DNA of 64,000 nt from Cupriavidus sp. D384. Its GTDB lineage: Bacteria > Pseudomonadota > Gammaproteobacteria > Burkholderiales > Burkholderiaceae. Of the stretch, positions 55,051-64,000 are shown piece by piece; the first letter of the stretch is position 1; each line of letters opens with the position of its first letter. A program made the position numbers and the translations under genes. The stretch lies in contig NZ_BBQI01000088.1 of NCBI RefSeq assembly GCF_001652915.1, positions 1-64,000 of the forward strand, read 5' to 3'. The notes under the pieces are model-generated. The model did no database searches and had not been told where the DNA came from. It worked only from the letters and a program-made list of their open reading frames with translations.

Positions 55051-56759
55051 ACGCCATCGACCCGAACCTGCTCGCCACCTCCGGTACTGCTGTGCCCCTG
55101 TCGCGCGCCGCGCGGCTGCGCCAGATGCTGCTCTCCAACGAGCTCGAATTCATCATGGAAGCCCACAACGGCCTGTCCGCGCGCATCGTGCGCGAGGCCG
55201 GCTTCAAGGGCATCTGGGCGTCGGGCCTGGCCATTTCGGCCCAGTTCGGCGTGCGCGACAACAACGAGGCCAGCTGGACCCAGGTCGTGGACAACCTGGA
55301 GTTCATGGCCGACGCCAGTGACCTGCCGATCCTGCTGGACGGCGACACCGGCTACGGCAACTTCAACAACGTGCGCCGTCTGGTGCGCAAGCTCGAGCAG
55401 CGCGGCATTGCCGGCGTGTGCATCGAAGACAAGATCTTCCCGAAGACCAACAGCTTCATCGGCGGCGAACAGCAGCCGCTGGCCGACATCGACGAGTTCT
55501 GCGGCAAGATCAAGGCCGGCAAGGATTCGCAGGCCGATGACAACTTCTCGATCGTGGCCCGCGTGGAAGCCCTGATCGCGGGATGGGGCATGGAAGAGGC
55601 GCTGCGCCGCGCCGAAGCCTACCGTCAGGCCGGCGCCGACGCCATCCTGATCCACAGCAAGCTGTCGAAGGCCGACGAGATCGTGACGTTCGCGCGCGAA
55701 TGGGGCAACCGCGCCCCGCTGGTGATCGTGCCGACCAAGTACTACAGCACGCCGACCGACGTGTTCCGCAAGGCCGGCATCAGCCTGATCATCTGGGCCA
55801 ACCACCTGATCCGCGTGGCCGCTTCCGGCATGCAGGCCGTGGCAAAGGACATCTACGAGAACCAGACGCTGGTGAACGTGGAAGACCGCATCGCCACCGT
55901 CAACGAGATCTTCCGCCTGCAGGATGCCGACGAATACTCGGCCGCCGAGAAGATCTACCTGACCGGCGGCCAGGCCCCGGGTTCGGCCGTGGTGCTGGCC
56001 GCGGGCCGTGGCAAGGGCCTGGAAGCCCTGACCGAGGACAAGCCCAAGGTCATGCTGCCGGTGGCCGGCAAGCCGCTGCTGCGCTGGCTGGTGGACGGCT
56101 TCAAGAACCAGGGCATCAACGACATCACGGTGGTTGGCGGCTACAAGGCCGAGGCCATCGATGCCGCCGGCATCAACCTGGTGCGCAACGACCGCTATGC
56201 CGAAACCGGCGAACTGGCGTCGCTGGCGGCTGCCGCCGACACGCTGCAGAACGACACCGTGATCGCCTATGGCGACCTGCTGTTCCGCAGCTACATCCTG
56301 CGCGACCTGGTGGATACCGATGCGCCGTTCAGCGTGGTGATCGATTCATCGGAATCGGCGCCGTCGAACCAGAGCGTGCGTGATTTTGCCTGGTGCTCGG
56401 CATCGGATGATCGCGACCTGTTCGGCCAGAAGGTCCTGCTGAAGAAGATTTCGGACGACGTGCCGGCTGGCGATGCCCCGCATGGCCGCTGGATCGGCCT
56501 GATGAACGTCCGTGGCGAAGGCCGCGCGCGCCTGCAGAAGCTGCTGGGCGAACTGCGCCAGCGCCCGGACTTCGACAAGCTCGACCTGCCGGACCTGCTC
56601 AACGCGCTGGTTGCCGCTGGCGAACAGGTCGAAGTCAAGTACGTGCACGGCCACTGGCGTGGCGTGAACGACCTGGACGACTTCCGCCGCGCCGGCGATT
56701 TCGCGCACGGCCAGTCGCCGTTCTCGGTCGGCGGCAGCGACGGCGAGGCCGCGCAATGA
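55047..56759 (+). CDS. pepM: PEP mutase fused to a nucleotidyltransferase domain
   Basis: 570 residues. Residues 1-305 are PEP mutase of the isocitrate-lyase superfamily with the diagnostic EDKx5NS motif (E127-D-K ... N135-S136) and the metal Asp region LLDGDTGYG; it makes phosphonopyruvate, the committed C-P bond step. Residues 313-560 form a second nucleotidyltransferase domain ([21 protein letters not shown]). Here the position of the usual Arg in LAAGxGxR is Gly324, unlike in the stand-alone gene before it. Overlaps both neighbours by ATGA. Confidence 0.95.
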   Translation: MNAIDPNLLATSGTAVPLSRAARLRQMLLSNELEFIMEAHNGLSARIVREAGFKGIWASGLAISAQFGVRDNNEASWTQVVDNLEFMADASDLPILLDGDTGYGNFNNVRRLVRKLEQRGIAGVCIEDKIFPKTNSFIGGEQQPLADIDEFCGKIKAGKDSQADDNFSIVARVEALIAGWGMEEALRRAEAYRQAGADAILIHSKLSKADEIVTFAREWGNRAPLVIVPTKYYSTPTDVFRKAGISLIIWANHLIRVAASGMQAVAKDIYENQTLVNVEDRIATVNEIFRLQDADEYSAAEKIYLTGGQAPGSAVVLAAGRGKGLEALTEDKPKVMLPVAGKPLLRWLVDGFKNQGINDITVVGGYKAEAIDAAGINLVRNDRYAETGELASLAAAADTLQNDTVIAYGDLLFRSYILRDLVDTDAPFSVVIDSSESAPSNQSVRDFAWCSASDDRDLFGQKVLLKKISDDVPAGDAPHGRWIGLMNVRGEGRARLQKLLGELRQRPDFDKLDLPDLLNALVAAGEQVEVKYVHGHWRGVNDLDDFRRAGDFAHGQSPFSVGGSDGEAAQ

Positions 56760-57943
56760 TCGAGGCGGTCCAGTTCGTGGAAGCCGCGCGCGAGCGCGGT
56801 TTCGAGTGGTATGCGGGCGTGCCCTGCTCGTACCTGACGCCGTTCATCAACTACGTGGTGCAGGATCCGTCGCTGCACTATGTGTCGGCCGCCAACGAAG
56901 GCGATGCCGTGGCGTTTATCGCCGGGGTGACGCAGGGTGCGCGCAACGGCGTGCGCGGCATCACCATGATGCAGAACTCGGGCCTGGGCAACGCAGTAAG
57001 CCCGCTGACGTCGCTGACCTGGACGTTCCGCCTGCCGCAGTTGCTGATCGTCACGTGGCGCGGCCAGCCCGGCGGTGCATCGGACGAACCGCAGCACGCG
57101 CTGATGGGCCCGGTCACGCCGCAGATGCTCGACACGATGGACATCCCGTGGGAACTGTTCCCGACCGAGCCGGAGGCCGTGGGCGCGGCGCTGGACCGGG
57201 CCATCGCCCATATGGACGCCACGGGCCGGCCGTACGCGCTGATCATGCAGAAGGGCAGCGTCGCGCCCTACCCGCTCAAGTCGCAGAAGGGCCCGGTGGC
57301 CCGCGACAAGGCGCTGCCCGAGGTGTCCCACACCGGCGCGGCCACACTGCCGAGCCGTACCGAAGCACTGCAGCGCGTGATTGCGCATACGCCGGTCGAT
57401 TCGACCGTGGTACTGGCATCGACCGGCTTCTGCGGCCGCGAACTGTACGCGCTGGACGACCGGCCGAACCAGCTCTACATGGTGGGGTCGATGGGCTGCC
57501 TGACGCCGTTCGCGCTGGGCCTGGCGCTGGCGCGTCCGGACCTGAAGGTGGTGGCCGTCGATGGCGACGGTGCCGCGCTGATGCGCATGGGTGTATTCGC
57601 CACGCTGGGCGCCTATGGCCCGGCCAACCTGACGCATGTGCTGCTGGACAACAACGCGCATGACTCCACCGGCGGCCAGGCCACGGTGTCGCACAACGTG
57701 TCGTTTGCCGGCGTGGCGGCGGCATGTGGCTACGCGTCGGCCATCGAGGGCGACAACCTTGCCATGCTCGACGACGTACTGGCGCGCGCGGCCACGGCCA
57801 CGGCGGGCCCGAATTTCGTGTGCCTGCAGACGCGTCCCGGATCGCCCGATGACCTGCCGCGCCCGTCGGTGACGCCTGTACAGGTGTCCACGCGCCTGGG
57901 CCGCCAGATCGGCGCCGACCAGGGCAACGCCAATCACGCCTGA
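56756..57943 (+). CDS. ppd: Phosphonopyruvate decarboxylase
   Basis: 395 residues, thiamine-diphosphate enzyme that pulls the unfavourable mutase step by making phosphonoacetaldehyde. N-terminal PYR domain with the activating Glu48 ([13 protein letters not shown]), C-terminal PP domain with the ThDP/Mg motif [10 protein letters not shown]...[13 protein letters not shown]. Normal length for the family. Translationally coupled to pepM. Confidence 0.95.
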   Translation: MIEAVQFVEAARERGFEWYAGVPCSYLTPFINYVVQDPSLHYVSAANEGDAVAFIAGVTQGARNGVRGITMMQNSGLGNAVSPLTSLTWTFRLPQLLIVTWRGQPGGASDEPQHALMGPVTPQMLDTMDIPWELFPTEPEAVGAALDRAIAHMDATGRPYALIMQKGSVAPYPLKSQKGPVARDKALPEVSHTGAATLPSRTEALQRVIAHTPVDSTVVLASTGFCGRELYALDDRPNQLYMVGSMGCLTPFALGLALARPDLKVVAVDGDGAALMRMGVFATLGAYGPANLTHVLLDNNAHDSTGGQATVSHNVSFAGVAAACGYASAIEGDNLAMLDDVLARAATATAGPNFVCLQTRPGSPDDLPRPSVTPVQVSTRLGRQIGADQGNANHA

Positions 57944-57973
57944 CCCAACCCGCTTGAGAGCTTGAGAGAACGC

Positions 57974-59041
57974 ATGCTGCTTCTGAATCCCGGCCCCGTA
58001 ACGCTGTCCGAACGCGTCCGCAATAGCCTGCTGCAAACGGACCTGTGCCACCGCGAAAGCGAGTTCTTCGACCTTCAGGACGAAGCGCGCCAGCGGCTGC
58101 TGGACATCTACGGGCTTGACCCAGCCACCTGGTCGGCCGTGCTGATGACCGGCTCGGGCACTGCCGCGCTGGAAAGCATGATCGCCGGGCTGGTGCCGGC
58201 GCAAGGCAAGCTGCTGATCGTACAGAACGGCGTCTACGGCGAGCGCGTGGCACAGATCGCCACCCAGTACCAGATCCCGCACACCGTGGTGAAGCACGAG
58301 TGGATGGAAGCCCCGGACCTGGCCCGCATCGATGCGGCGCTGGCGGCGGACAAGGCCATCACCCACCTGGCCGTGATCCATCACGAGACCACCACGGGCC
58401 GCCTGAACGACCTGCCGGCCATCGACGCGCTGTGCCAGGCGCGCGGCGTGCGCCTGCTGGCCGATACGGTCAGCAGCTTCGGCGCCGAGGCCATCGACTT
58501 CAGCGGCAACATCGATGCAGTGGCGGCCACGGCCAACAAGTGCCTGCATGGTGTGCCCGGCGCGGCCTTCGTGATCGTGCGCCGCGCGGCGCTGACCCAT
58601 GCGGTCAGCCGCACCTATTACCTCGATATCGCGCGCTACGCGAAGCAGCAGGACCAGCGCAACACGCCGTTCACGCCGTCCGTCCAGGCGTTCTACGCGC
58701 TGGTGGAAGCCCTGCGCGAGCACAGCGACGAAGGCGGCTGGCAGGCGCGCCACCAGCGTTATGCCGCGCTGGCCGAGGAAGTCCGCAGCGGCCTGGCTGC
58801 CCTGGGCATCGAGGCGCTGTGGCCGGCGGCCCAGTCGTCGGTGGTGCTGCGCGCGTACAAGCTGCCGCAGGGCGTCACGTACGAACAACTGCACGACGGG
58901 CTGAAGGCACGCGGCTTCGTGATCTATGCAGGCCAGGGCGGCCTGTCGTCGCAACTGTTCCGCATCTCGACCATGGGCGCGCTGACGGCCGCCGACATGC
59001 ACCGCCTGATCGCGGGCTTCCGCGAACTGCTGCATCGTTGA
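57974..59041 (+). CDS. phnW: 2-aminoethylphosphonate:pyruvate transaminase
   Basis: 355 residues, class V PLP enzyme: LLLNPGPVTLSERVR start, VLMTGSGTAALESM, Asp164 (LLADTVSSFG) and the Schiff-base Lys189 (ATANKCLHGVPG). The reaction is reversible; in this operon it should aminate phosphonoacetaldehyde to AEP. GAGAGAAC stands before ATG 57974. Last gene of the run; no phnX or phnA follows, in contrast to degradation operons. Confidence 0.94.
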   Translation: MLLLNPGPVTLSERVRNSLLQTDLCHRESEFFDLQDEARQRLLDIYGLDPATWSAVLMTGSGTAALESMIAGLVPAQGKLLIVQNGVYGERVAQIATQYQIPHTVVKHEWMEAPDLARIDAALAADKAITHLAVIHHETTTGRLNDLPAIDALCQARGVRLLADTVSSFGAEAIDFSGNIDAVAATANKCLHGVPGAAFVIVRRAALTHAVSRTYYLDIARYAKQQDQRNTPFTPSVQAFYALVEALREHSDEGGWQARHQRYAALAEEVRSGLAALGIEALWPAAQSSVVLRAYKLPQGVTYEQLHDGLKARGFVIYAGQGGLSSQLFRISTMGALTAADMHRLIAGFRELLHR

Positions 59042-59088
59042 TCGGGAGTGCCGGGGCTGGCTTGCTGGTCAGCTTCGGCCCCCGCCCC

Positions 59089-59430
59089 TCAACTCTCCGG
59101 GTCGTACCCAAACTCGCGCAGTTCCTGCGCGCAGCGGCATGCCGTGGCGATCTTTGCAGCCCACGCGATGGCGGCTTCGCGCGAAGGAAGCTCCAGGACA
59201 CAGAAGCCGCCATCGAACTCCTTTGTCTGGGGATAGGTTTCGTTTGTGACGCTGCCGTCCGAGGCGACCATGACTGGCGCTACGCCCCCGTTGATTCCGC
59301 CACCGAACACGTACACGCCCGCAGCCTTCGCCTCCCGTATGACCTCGCGCGCGGCTTCGCCCACGGCGGCAAATTCCTCGTCAGGTACCTTCATCGCCGG
59401 TCCCGGAAACGAGATCAGGTATTTCGTCAT
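59089..59430 (-). CDS. YCII-related protein
   Basis: 113 residues: MTKYLISFPGPAMKVPDEEFAAVGEAAREVIREAKAAG and TKEFDGGFCVLELPSREAAIAWAAKIATACRCAQELREFG are the two halves of a YCII/DGPF-type ferredoxin-like domain. Small cytosolic proteins of unclear, possibly enzymatic, function, often next to ECF sigma factors; none is here. Convergent with phnW. Confidence 0.85.
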   Translation of the reverse strand: MTKYLISFPGPAMKVPDEEFAAVGEAAREVIREAKAAGVYVFGGGINGGVAPVMVASDGSVTNETYPQTKEFDGGFCVLELPSREAAIAWAAKIATACRCAQELREFGYDPES

Positions 59431-59480
59431 CGTTGGCTCCTTCGGTTCTTCACAAAGCGCAGGATTTCAGCCGCACCGTC

Positions 59481-61844
59481 CTAATTCGCCTGATTATTGG
59501 AAATCAGAATCGCCGGATTTCCCGAAGCAAACTGCCTGGTAGATTCACCAACCGTCATGCGGTTCGAATCAACCAGGTAGGACGTAATGCCTGCGATGCC
59601 GTTCGCAAGGGTAAAGTTGTAGCCAGCCTGAATCGAATTGCCCCGGACATAGACTCCACTGATAAGCGTGCCAGGAAAGTTTCTGGTGTAGAAGCCACTT
59701 CCCCTGGGGTCGGTCGGAAACATTGTATTGAGTCCGGTTCGCACGCTGTTATTGATAATGTCAATGCCGATCAGATTCAAGAAATACGAATCGTACTGCT
59801 TCGAAATCACCGAGATTGCCGTGTTTGTCATGGCGTTGCCGAGTATGGCGCTGTCAAACACATTGCCAAAGAAGCCGTTGCCAGTCTGCACGGTAGTCGC
59901 GTTGGTAATCGTGTTGTGGCTGATCACGAAACGAAAGACGGAACTCGTGACCGAGATTATCGATGTCTTGTCAGGGACCACATCCCACGGACGATCGACC
60001 GTGATGGTGCGTCCATTGATCGCCCGGACCATGCGGTATTGACCAACGCCCCGCCCCTGGCTGATTGCAACCGCCAGCGTCTGGAAATTGGTCACGCCGA
60101 CCGAGCTGAAATCCATGTCGTTTGCGGTGGTCACGGATTCCGCGGAAGCTCCGGACGTCATGCCAAGATACGCCTGGCCTCCCCCGTCGGTCGTGATGCC
60201 CTGACCATACGGGTCGCCGATGTCCGTGATCTGGTTGTATCCCGCATAGAGATTCTGGCAGATCATCGAATAACTGAACTTCCAGAATGGGCGGCTGAAC
60301 GCCACGCCAGCACCCATTCCGCTTCCTGCTCCCTGGACCCGGTTTTTCTCGAATATGACGTTTTGAGCGGCTGAAAAGCCGATGTCGGAACCCTTCGCCT
60401 GGACATAATCGTTGTCGGTAACCAGGGCACCATCGCCATACAGAATATCAACAGACCTGCCGGGGCCGGTGATCCTTGAGGAAAGGACCCGAATATCGGG
60501 TCCCGACAGCGCAACGATGGTTCCCTTGCCATTCGTCTTGTCCGCGCTGACCGTAATATTCACTTGATTGAATAACAGATGTCCTGAAAGGGACGGAGCG
60601 CCGGTCAGGTCGCCCTTGACAAGGTTGGCGGACATTGGGGCCTTGAGCGAAAGGCTTTCAAGACCAAACCAATGGCTACCCTGGATCCACGCCGGCGGCG
60701 GCGAAGAAGACTGCCCGGTGATGGTGGTGGCCGATGGTGAGCGGCCGATGATGTATTGGTGAGGATGCAGCGTCACCGCCCTGGTAATCACGAAATTACC
60801 GTCCGGCAGCGGGAGATAACGGGGATTCGCTGCGGTTGACGATGCCTTGTTGGCGTCGAGACATTTCTGCATGACCGCTGCGTTATCGGTTGCCCCATCG
60901 CCGGCCAGGCCGCTGCAATGCATCGCGCTCAGATTCACGCCCGGATTCGCGTAGATCCTGATCTTGCTGGCGGGCCCCGATGCCGCATCCTGCGTGCTAT
61001 TGCCGAGCCAGATGTAGTAGTCGCCTGCAGCAAGAGATGCGGGAATTGACACCGCAATGGCATTCTCGTCGCTGCTGATGACCGAAAGCCTGGAATAGCT
61101 GCCGCCGGCATCTTGCAGGATCACCGATGGTCGGCCGGGAAAATTCTTGCCGAAAAGTCGCAGGATGCCACCGGCATCGGCGCCACAGATACGGAGCTGG
61201 TGCTTCGGTGCCTCAAGGGGATCGCTCTCCGAAGGCACCCCGACAGCCCAGTCGAGCTGCGGCACATTGATCAGGATTTCCACCGCATCGGCCGAGCGAT
61301 CTTCGATGCGGACGGCATAAACAGCATGCGGGAAAGTTGGCGGAATCGTAAAGCGGATTCCCGTGGAAGCCAGGTTTTTTGCCGGCACCGTGATCTTGCT
61401 GGCGCGCAGGGCGCGACGCCAGTCCGTCATTCCTGCAGTAACCGCGAGCAGCCGAACTGTCTTGGGATTGCTGGTAAAGGCCCCGTTCATCAACACCGGG
61501 AGTCCGGGCCCTGCCTCGCGCGAGGTCCAGTACACCGCGTTGCCGGCATAGGTCGGAAAATTGTCGATCTGGGACATCTTGCTGGTGTCCACATGGACCG
61601 CCTTGCCGCTTCCCCAGTTCAGGCCGGACGGATTTACCGGGCCACCATTCAGCGCGTATGGGTTGGCGCAGCCGTGGAGTTCGCCAAGATTCTTCGGCAA
61701 CGGCGCGTTCCCCGAGATGCCCGCGTCAGCGACCGACTGCGATACCGGTTTCGCGGTAACGTTTTCGGCGGCCTGAACGTCGCCCTGGGTGATGCTGGTG
61801 TAAGCGATGGTGTACAGCAGGCTCAGAAAAATAAGACGAAGCAT
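59481..61844 (-). CDS. Large secreted beta-helix protein
   Basis: 787 residues with a Sec signal (LIFLSLLYTIAYTSITQGDVQAA). An N-terminal beta-sandwich-like region (to about 330) precedes a pectate-lyase-type right-handed beta-helix (GDGATDNAAVMQKCLDAN start, then many short strands with N and S ladders such as FVISHNTITNATTV and LIGIDIINNSV). The GDGxTDN entry is typical of polysaccharide-active and phage-like beta-helix proteins. Substrate unknown. GC content is clearly below that of neighbours, and the gene stands alone, suggesting horizontal gain. AGGA supports ATG 61844. Confidence 0.78.
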   Translation of the reverse strand: MLRLIFLSLLYTIAYTSITQGDVQAAENVTAKPVSQSVADAGISGNAPLPKNLGELHGCANPYALNGGPVNPSGLNWGSGKAVHVDTSKMSQIDNFPTYAGNAVYWTSREAGPGLPVLMNGAFTSNPKTVRLLAVTAGMTDWRRALRASKITVPAKNLASTGIRFTIPPTFPHAVYAVRIEDRSADAVEILINVPQLDWAVGVPSESDPLEAPKHQLRICGADAGGILRLFGKNFPGRPSVILQDAGGSYSRLSVISSDENAIAVSIPASLAAGDYYIWLGNSTQDAASGPASKIRIYANPGVNLSAMHCSGLAGDGATDNAAVMQKCLDANKASSTAANPRYLPLPDGNFVITRAVTLHPHQYIIGRSPSATTITGQSSSPPPAWIQGSHWFGLESLSLKAPMSANLVKGDLTGAPSLSGHLLFNQVNITVSADKTNGKGTIVALSGPDIRVLSSRITGPGRSVDILYGDGALVTDNDYVQAKGSDIGFSAAQNVIFEKNRVQGAGSGMGAGVAFSRPFWKFSYSMICQNLYAGYNQITDIGDPYGQGITTDGGGQAYLGMTSGASAESVTTANDMDFSSVGVTNFQTLAVAISQGRGVGQYRMVRAINGRTITVDRPWDVVPDKTSIISVTSSVFRFVISHNTITNATTVQTGNGFFGNVFDSAILGNAMTNTAISVISKQYDSYFLNLIGIDIINNSVRTGLNTMFPTDPRGSGFYTRNFPGTLISGVYVRGNSIQAGYNFTLANGIAGITSYLVDSNRMTVGESTRQFASGNPAILISNNQAN

Positions 61845-61920
61845 GTCGCTCATCCTGATCGGGCATTTTGCTGGCATTTGTCGCCCCCATTTTTCCCGAA
61901 TGCAGGGCGCGATCAACCAG

Positions 61921-61947
61921 AAAAAGTCCGCTCCTGACCAGGAGCGG
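61921..61947 (-). terminator. Intrinsic terminator of the phospholipase-D-like gene
   Basis: 8-bp stem (61928-61935 with 61940-61947), 4-base loop; on the minus strand it is followed by a run of T (61925-61921). Confidence 0.75.
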
Positions 61948-62046
61948 GCTCGACATGGCTTCCATTTCACGGTGTTTCAACACCCTTCTGGAACGGGTAG
62001 CCATCAACAACGTGCGAAACGGGATAAACCCCGGGGGACGTCCCTC

Positions 62047-63627
62047 CTACAACTGCTCCTCGACCGGCAATATCCGCAGCACCCCCTGCTTGAACTTGTC
62101 CCACCCGTTCATATCGGGCTCGCTGGTATAAGTCCGCACCACCCCGCCCTCGCGGGTCACCCACTGCAGTGATTCGCCGTCGTCGCCAAGCACCACCTGG
62201 TACGCCGCGTCCAGCAGCGCATCGTCCACGCCTTGCGCCAGCATGTCGCATAGTTCCTTGCTGTCGACGATGATGCCCATTTCCGTGTTGAGCCGCGCCG
62301 AGCGCGGGTCCAGGTTCAGCGACCCGATAAACAGTTCGTGGCGGTCGACCATATAGGTCTTGGCATGCAGGCTGGCGCGGCTGCTGCCGCCCGGTCCCCG
62401 GTGGCGCTTCTGCTTCGCCATCTCGGCGTAGGCGGTTGGCTTCAGTTCGTAGAGGATCACGCCGGCCTTGAGCAGCGCCTTGCGCTTTGGCGCGTAGCCG
62501 GCGTGCACGGCGGACACGTCGGTGGCGCCGTAGGAGTTGGTCAGGATGCGCACCTGCACGCCTCGCTTCTGCATGCCGGTCAGCCAGGTCATGGCCGATT
62601 CTGGAGGCACGAAGTATGGCGAGATCAGCGTCAGGTCGTGCTGCGCCCCTTCCAGGAATTTCACCAGCTTGGGGATGGCGTGGGTCGAGTCGTCCTCGGG
62701 CGGCAGCAGCACCTTGGCCGCGCGGTCGGCAATCACGGTCGCGTTGCCCCAGTACTCGGGCAGCTTGTTGTCGCGCAGGAGTTGCACGATGCCCGTTTCC
62801 AGCAGCGACTTGCCGTAGGGCGTGGCGCGCATGTTCACGGCGTGCTCGTCCAGATAGCTGCGGAGCTTCTGCTGCTGCGTCACCGCCTCGTCGCCGCTCA
62901 GCGGCTTTGCCATGACCGACAGTGGATACACGGCCTCGCTGTTCCAGAAATCGTCGAACACCGCCGATACCTCGGGCACGACGGGTCCGGCGGCCAGCAG
63001 GTCAAGGTCGGTGAAATCGGTATCGGCCGCGCCGTAGTACTGGTCGCCGATATTGCGGCCGCCCACAATGGTCAGCTGGTTGTCGGCCGTCAGCGACTTG
63101 TTGTGCATGCGGCGATTGATGCGCCGGAAGTCGGTCACGTACTCGAACAGCCGCACGTTGCGGCTGGCAAACGGATTGAACACCCTGACTTCCACGTTCG
63201 GATGGGCATCCACGGCAGACAGCGCGCGGTCCTGCCGCGCCAGGTGGATATCGTCAAGCAGCACGCGCACCCGCACGCCCCGGTCGGCCGCGGCCATGAT
63301 CTCGGCCAGCAGCGTCAGGCCCGTCTCGTCGGCGTCGAAGATGTAGTACTGGACGTCCAGGCTGCGTTGCGCGGTGCGCACCAGGGCGATCCGCATCGCC
63401 AGCGCGTCGGTGCCCGACAGCAGCGGATAGAAAGACGACTGCCCCGGATGCGCGGCCAGCTTGGGCGCCATGCCGCGCGCCAGCATGGTGTCGCCGGTGT
63501 CCTGCAGTGCCATCTCTGGCGCCAGCGGCGGCCTTTGCGGCAACCCGGCGCAGGCGCTCACCAGCAGTGCCAGCATCACCATCAACGGCCGCCCCACCTG
63601 CCTTAGCGCAGTTTGCGTGACATGCAT
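62047..63627 (-). CDS. Phospholipase D / cardiolipin-synthase-like lipoprotein
   Basis: 526 residues with two HKD motifs: HNKSLTADN (first) and HAKTYMVDR (second), each followed by the G-G/S-x-N block (VGGRNIGDQY, IGSLNLDPRS). Overall plan as ClsC/YmdC. The N-terminus is a lipoprotein signal (LMVMLALLVSACAG), which places the enzyme outside the inner membrane. GGGAGG supports ATG 63627 (63630 equally possible). A role in phospholipid remodelling fits the family. Confidence 0.88.
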   Translation of the reverse strand: MHVTQTALRQVGRPLMVMLALLVSACAGLPQRPPLAPEMALQDTGDTMLARGMAPKLAAHPGQSSFYPLLSGTDALAMRIALVRTAQRSLDVQYYIFDADETGLTLLAEIMAAADRGVRVRVLLDDIHLARQDRALSAVDAHPNVEVRVFNPFASRNVRLFEYVTDFRRINRRMHNKSLTADNQLTIVGGRNIGDQYYGAADTDFTDLDLLAAGPVVPEVSAVFDDFWNSEAVYPLSVMAKPLSGDEAVTQQQKLRSYLDEHAVNMRATPYGKSLLETGIVQLLRDNKLPEYWGNATVIADRAAKVLLPPEDDSTHAIPKLVKFLEGAQHDLTLISPYFVPPESAMTWLTGMQKRGVQVRILTNSYGATDVSAVHAGYAPKRKALLKAGVILYELKPTAYAEMAKQKRHRGPGGSSRASLHAKTYMVDRHELFIGSLNLDPRSARLNTEMGIIVDSKELCDMLAQGVDDALLDAAYQVVLGDDGESLQWVTREGGVVRTYTSEPDMNGWDKFKQGVLRILPVEEQL

Positions 63628-63758
63628 CATGCCCCTCCCGGGATTGTTCCAGCGTGAACAATGGACATGTACAAAAACAACGATAGCGATATTACCGTGC
63701 GCTGCTATGCTTTCGATACTTTCATTTTGCAAGCTATATAGCCCAGCCGCATAAGCTT

Positions 63759-64000
63759 ATGACTACCCTCTTCGACCCGCTCCAGATTGGTGACCTGCAT
63801 CTGCCCAATCGTATCGTGATGGCCCCGTTGACGCGTCTGCGCGCGGCCGATCCGGTACATGTGCCCAATGCCCTGATGGCCGAGTACTACGCGCAGCGCG
63901 CCAGCGCCGGCCTGCTGATTTCCGAAGGCGTACCGGTGTCGCCCGATGGCGTGGGCTACCAGAATGTGCCGGGCCTGTGGTCCGACGAACAGGTGACCGG
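63759..64000 (+). CDS. Old Yellow Enzyme family oxidoreductase (partial)
   Basis: The first 80 codons of a gene cut by the window end. Translation begins MTTLFDPLQIGDLHLPNRIV, then MAPLTRLRAAD and MAEYYAQRASAGLLISEG, the N-terminal FMN-barrel signature of NemA/OYE ene-reductases acting on N-ethylmaleimide, enones or nitro compounds with NADPH. Divergent from the phospholipase-D-like gene; the 131 bases between them are AT-rich and should hold both promoters. Confidence 0.9.
   Translation, partial: MTTLFDPLQIGDLHLPNRIVMAPLTRLRAADPVHVPNALMAEYYAQRASAGLLISEGVPVSPDGVGYQNVPGLWSDEQVT

Noticed and set aside
56291..59035. A 914-codon open frame on the minus strand opposite the phosphonate genes
   Set aside because: Arg/His/Gln-rich translation typical of the antisense of GC-rich genes; it lies over pepM, ppd and phnW, all with clear motifs.

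Overview
The window looks like a chromosomal segment of a GC-rich betaproteobacterium of the Cupriavidus/Ralstonia type (Burkholderiaceae). This rests on the strong G/C third-position bias, the multicomponent phenol hydroxylase cluster with a divergent sigma54 activator, a Bug-type (TctC) binding protein, and the many LysR/TetR/GntR/MarR regulators. I see no rRNA, tRNA, CRISPR array, insertion sequence or prophage.

Layout. 0.2-3.9 kb: a secreted DUF1254-type protein, a VIT/CCC1-like membrane protein with a small exported protein, and a YbaK-type deacylase. 4.0-6.5 kb: catalase-peroxidase katG behind a near-consensus OxyR site. 6.5-21.6 kb: stress and housekeeping genes. These are a lipoprotein, a carotenoid oxygenase/IspZ-like/TetR operon, DUF2501, a universal stress protein, GNAT, a GMC oxidoreductase, an NTF2-like protein, a cupin, a class C beta-lactamase, a Na/Pi symporter with a glyoxalase-fold partner, an orphan P-loop ATPase and an AhpD-like protein. 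21.6-29.1 kb: a complete phenol hydroxylase operon (P0-P5) plus catechol 1,2-dioxygenase. It is read leftward from a sigma54 promoter with a mirrored pair of upstream activator sites and faces a dmpR/poxR-type activator. Phenol is hydroxylated to catechol and cleaved in ortho position to cis,cis-muconate. 29.2-31.4 kb: a GntR regulator and a FAD-linked hydroxyacid dehydrogenase. 31.5-35.8 kb: an adaptor/ATPase/two-permease ABC exporter. 35.8-40.3 kb: a YihY protein, and a LysR regulator divergent from a FUSC aromatic-acid efflux-type protein, followed by a small secreted protein that shares its promoter motif. 40.3-44.4 kb: a J-domain protein, NADP-glutamate dehydrogenase and two exported proteins of unknown function. 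44.4-48.8 kb: a Tat-exported PhoD-like lipoprotein, an ArsR/double-SRPBCC pair and a MarR regulator.

48.9-59.0 kb is the most interesting part. A Bug-type binding protein and a formylglycine sulfatase/phosphonate monoester hydrolase precede a tight seven-gene run: CDP-alcohol phosphotransferase, 2OG-Fe(II) oxygenase, flippase-like membrane protein, nucleotidyltransferase, PEP mutase fused to a second nucleotidyltransferase, phosphonopyruvate decarboxylase, and 2-aminoethylphosphonate transaminase. Together they suggest synthesis of 2-aminoethylphosphonate (AEP) from PEP, its activation as CMP-AEP, transfer to a lipid alcohol and movement across the membrane. That would be a phosphonolipid pathway, possibly with a hydroxylation step. 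No phosphonate breakdown gene is seen nearby.

59.1-64.0 kb: a YCII-like protein, a large secreted beta-helix protein of lower GC, a phospholipase D/cardiolipin-synthase-like lipoprotein, and the start of an Old Yellow Enzyme gene cut by the window edge. Other regulatory signals worth attention are a candidate small RNA carrying an anti-Shine-Dalgarno stretch near 15.0 kb and an 8-bp tandem repeat at 8.2 kb.
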